From Lentimicrobiaceae bacterium (GTDB lineage Bacteria; Bacteroidota; Bacteroidia; Bacteroidales; WCHB1-69): a stretch of 8,763 nt of DNA. Every line of letters starts with the position of its first letter. Positions within the stretch are counted from its first letter, which is position 1. A program made the translations under genes and the position numbers. Positions 7,637 to 8,763 of the stretch are shown here, piece by piece. Under the pieces are notes generated by a model, which saw only the letters and a program-made list of their open reading frames with translations, did not search any database and was not told the origin of the DNA. Location: assembly GCA_009787485.1 (NCBI GenBank), contig WQWP01000090.1, forward strand, positions 1 to 8,763. Direction: 5' to 3'.

Positions 7637-8500
7637 CTACAAAATATTCGCCAGCTGCTCCTTCATCTTCTCCGCCTCATCTTTCATAAGTACAACTATT
7701 TGCTGTATATTAAAATCGTTGGCTTTTGAGCCAATTGTGTTAATTTCTCTACCCATTTCCTGAATGATGAAACCCAACTTTTTGCCGGCATTGTTTTCTT
7801 TCATCGTTTCCATAAAATAATCGCAATGCTTGCGCAAACGTATTTTTTCTTCTGTAACATCCAATTTTTCAAGATAAAAAATCAACTCCTGCTCCAAACG
7901 GTTGGGGTCGTATTTTACCGGCAAGTTTTCTAAATTTTCAATGATTTTTTTCTTCAATTCCACGATACGCTTGTTTTCAAAAGGCGTGATTTTATCTATC
8001 ATGTTAGAAATAAATCGGGTACGGTACATAAAATCTTCCGATAGCGAAACGCCTTCTGCTTCTCTGAAACGATTTACCGCATCGCAAGCGGTTTTCAATC
8101 CTTCAAAAATAGCCTTCCATAAATCTTCCGAAATCTCTTCTTTAGGTGTAGTAATGACATCCGGTATGCGCAACATTTGAGCAAAAATGTCGGTATCTCT
8201 CGGATTATCTAAACATTTCGACAACTCTGTTAATTTTTCAAAATAGGCTTTTGCCAAATTTTCATTGATGGCAACCGTGGGCTTATCTGTTTTTTCGATG
8301 TAAATGGTAACATCTATCTTTCCTCTTTCCAATTCCTTAGTTACAAAAGACCTTATTTCATTTTCCTTTTCCCTTAGTAGCGCCGCAATTCGGGTGTTTA
8401 AGTCTAATTGTTTGCTGTTTAACGATCGCACTTCAATTACGATTGTTTTTCCTTCACAGTTGAAGGTGGCATTTCCAAAGCCGGTCATTGATTTTATCAT
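7637..8500 (-). CDS. yicC: YicC family endoribonuclease
   Basis: A 287-residue cytoplasmic protein with the same length as E. coli YicC. The family was long called stress-induced and has more recently been reported as a metal-dependent endoribonuclease acting on RNAs including small RNAs. The N-terminal hallmark MTGFG is at 5-9, followed by EVRSLNSKQLDL. The conserved C-terminal (DUF1732) block runs from EKLDVTEEKIRLRKHCDYF (211-229) to GKKLGFIIQEMGREINTIG (239-257), with SKAND after it; its acidic and histidine residues are the likely catalytic set. The protein ends normally (EQLANIL). The ATG lies 2 bases after the stop of the upstream membrane-protein gene, so the two are probably co-transcribed or translationally coupled. 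The guanylate kinase gene gmk, a frequent downstream neighbour in Bacteroidota, is absent here. Confidence 0.95.
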   Translation of the reverse strand: MIKSMTGFGNATFNCEGKTIVIEVRSLNSKQLDLNTRIAALLREKENEIRSFVTKELERGKIDVTIYIEKTDKPTVAINENLAKAYFEKLTELSKCLDNPRDTDIFAQMLRIPDVITTPKEEISEDLWKAIFEGLKTACDAVNRFREAEGVSLSEDFMYRTRFISNMIDKITPFENKRIVELKKKIIENLENLPVKYDPNRLEQELIFYLEKLDVTEEKIRLRKHCDYFMETMKENNAGKKLGFIIQEMGREINTIGSKANDFNIQQIVVLMKDEAEKMKEQLANIL

Positions 8501-8502
8501 AA

Positions 8503-8763
8503 TTACAAATCTACACCCACTCCAATTCTAAAAAACGGATAATAGCCGTAAGTATAATTGTTAATCGTGGATTGGTTTAACGGAATATTAAAAAGTATTA
8601 AAGCCTGAAAAAAGACGCGCGGCGCCATGTAGTGTTTGTAGCCGCCGCCCAAAACGGCAAAATGAAAATCCTGAACTCGTTTGGGAGAACCATCTAACCA
8701 CTTGAAGTGGTATTGTTCAAATTCATAGCCAACGTGCACTACAATTTTTTTAATAATAATAGG
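8503..8763 (-). CDS. C-terminal part of a probable outer-membrane beta-barrel protein (start beyond window)
   Basis: The frame is open from the right edge to TAA at 8503-8505, giving the last 86 residues. A GTG lies in frame at 8737-8739 and no ATG there fits, but the frame stays open upstream of it, so I treat this as the end of a longer protein. The sequence shows alternating hydrophobic/polar strands rich in aromatics (VVHVGYEFEQYHFKW, DFHFAVLGGGYKHYM, RVFFQALILFNIP, PFFRIGVGVDL), separated by short polar turns. It ends on a strand, as outer-membrane barrels do. No specific family can be named. It lies 2 bp upstream of yicC on the same strand, which suggests one transcript. Confidence 0.6.
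   Translation of the reverse strand, partial: PIIIKKIVVHVGYEFEQYHFKWLDGSPKRVQDFHFAVLGGGYKHYMAPRVFFQALILFNIPLNQSTINNYTYGYYPFFRIGVGVDL

Noticed and set aside
1..8763. CRISPR arrays, tRNA/rRNA genes, insertion sequences, phage or defence systems
   Set aside because: Reading both strands I saw no spaced direct repeats, cloverleaf-like sequence, transposase or known defence-gene motifs.

Overview
The window looks like chromosomal DNA of a Bacteroidota bacterium. Three things support this. There is a gingipain-type (family C25) secreted protease with the appended domains usual for type IX secretion system (T9SS) cargo, and a separate scrap of a T9SS C-terminal sorting domain. Genes lack clear Shine-Dalgarno sequences, and the -7 box upstream of recQ matches the Bacteroidota consensus TAnnTTTG. 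The RecQ, YbhF/YbhG-like and YicC proteins also read like Bacteroidota versions, judged from memory and without a database search.

Layout. Positions 1-3522 (minus) hold a very large, left-truncated C25 cysteine peptidase: signal peptide, propeptide, catalytic domain with the His and Cys residues, Ig-like and CARDB-like modules, a GEVED-like domain and a fibronectin-III-like domain. Its C-terminus lies outside the window. A 116-bp divergent promoter region separates it from recQ (3639-5498, plus). recQ converges on a two-gene minus-strand unit: an HlyD/YbhG-type lipoprotein adaptor (6471-7385) followed 6 bp later by a YbhF-type ABC ATPase (5556-6464). Next comes a 251-bp non-coding stretch holding an orphan T9SS sorting-domain fragment on the plus strand (7518-7607). 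Then come yicC (7637-8500, minus) and, 2 bp upstream of it, the C-terminal end of a probable outer-membrane beta-barrel protein that runs off the right edge.

How the genes fit together. The protease would be exported by Sec and then T9SS. RecQ is a housekeeping repair helicase. The HlyD/ABC pair would be part of a tripartite efflux pump, but no ABC-2 permease, second ATPase or TolC-like gene is visible. The ATPase also has a degenerate nucleotide site (Gly in the Q-loop, Pro at the H-switch), so it probably needs a canonical partner encoded elsewhere.

The most informative non-obvious signal is the broken gene end at 7518-7607. Together with the incomplete transporter set and the absence of gmk after yicC, it suggests that 5499-7636 was assembled by rearrangement. 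I found no CRISPR array, RNA gene, insertion sequence or clearly new multi-gene system.
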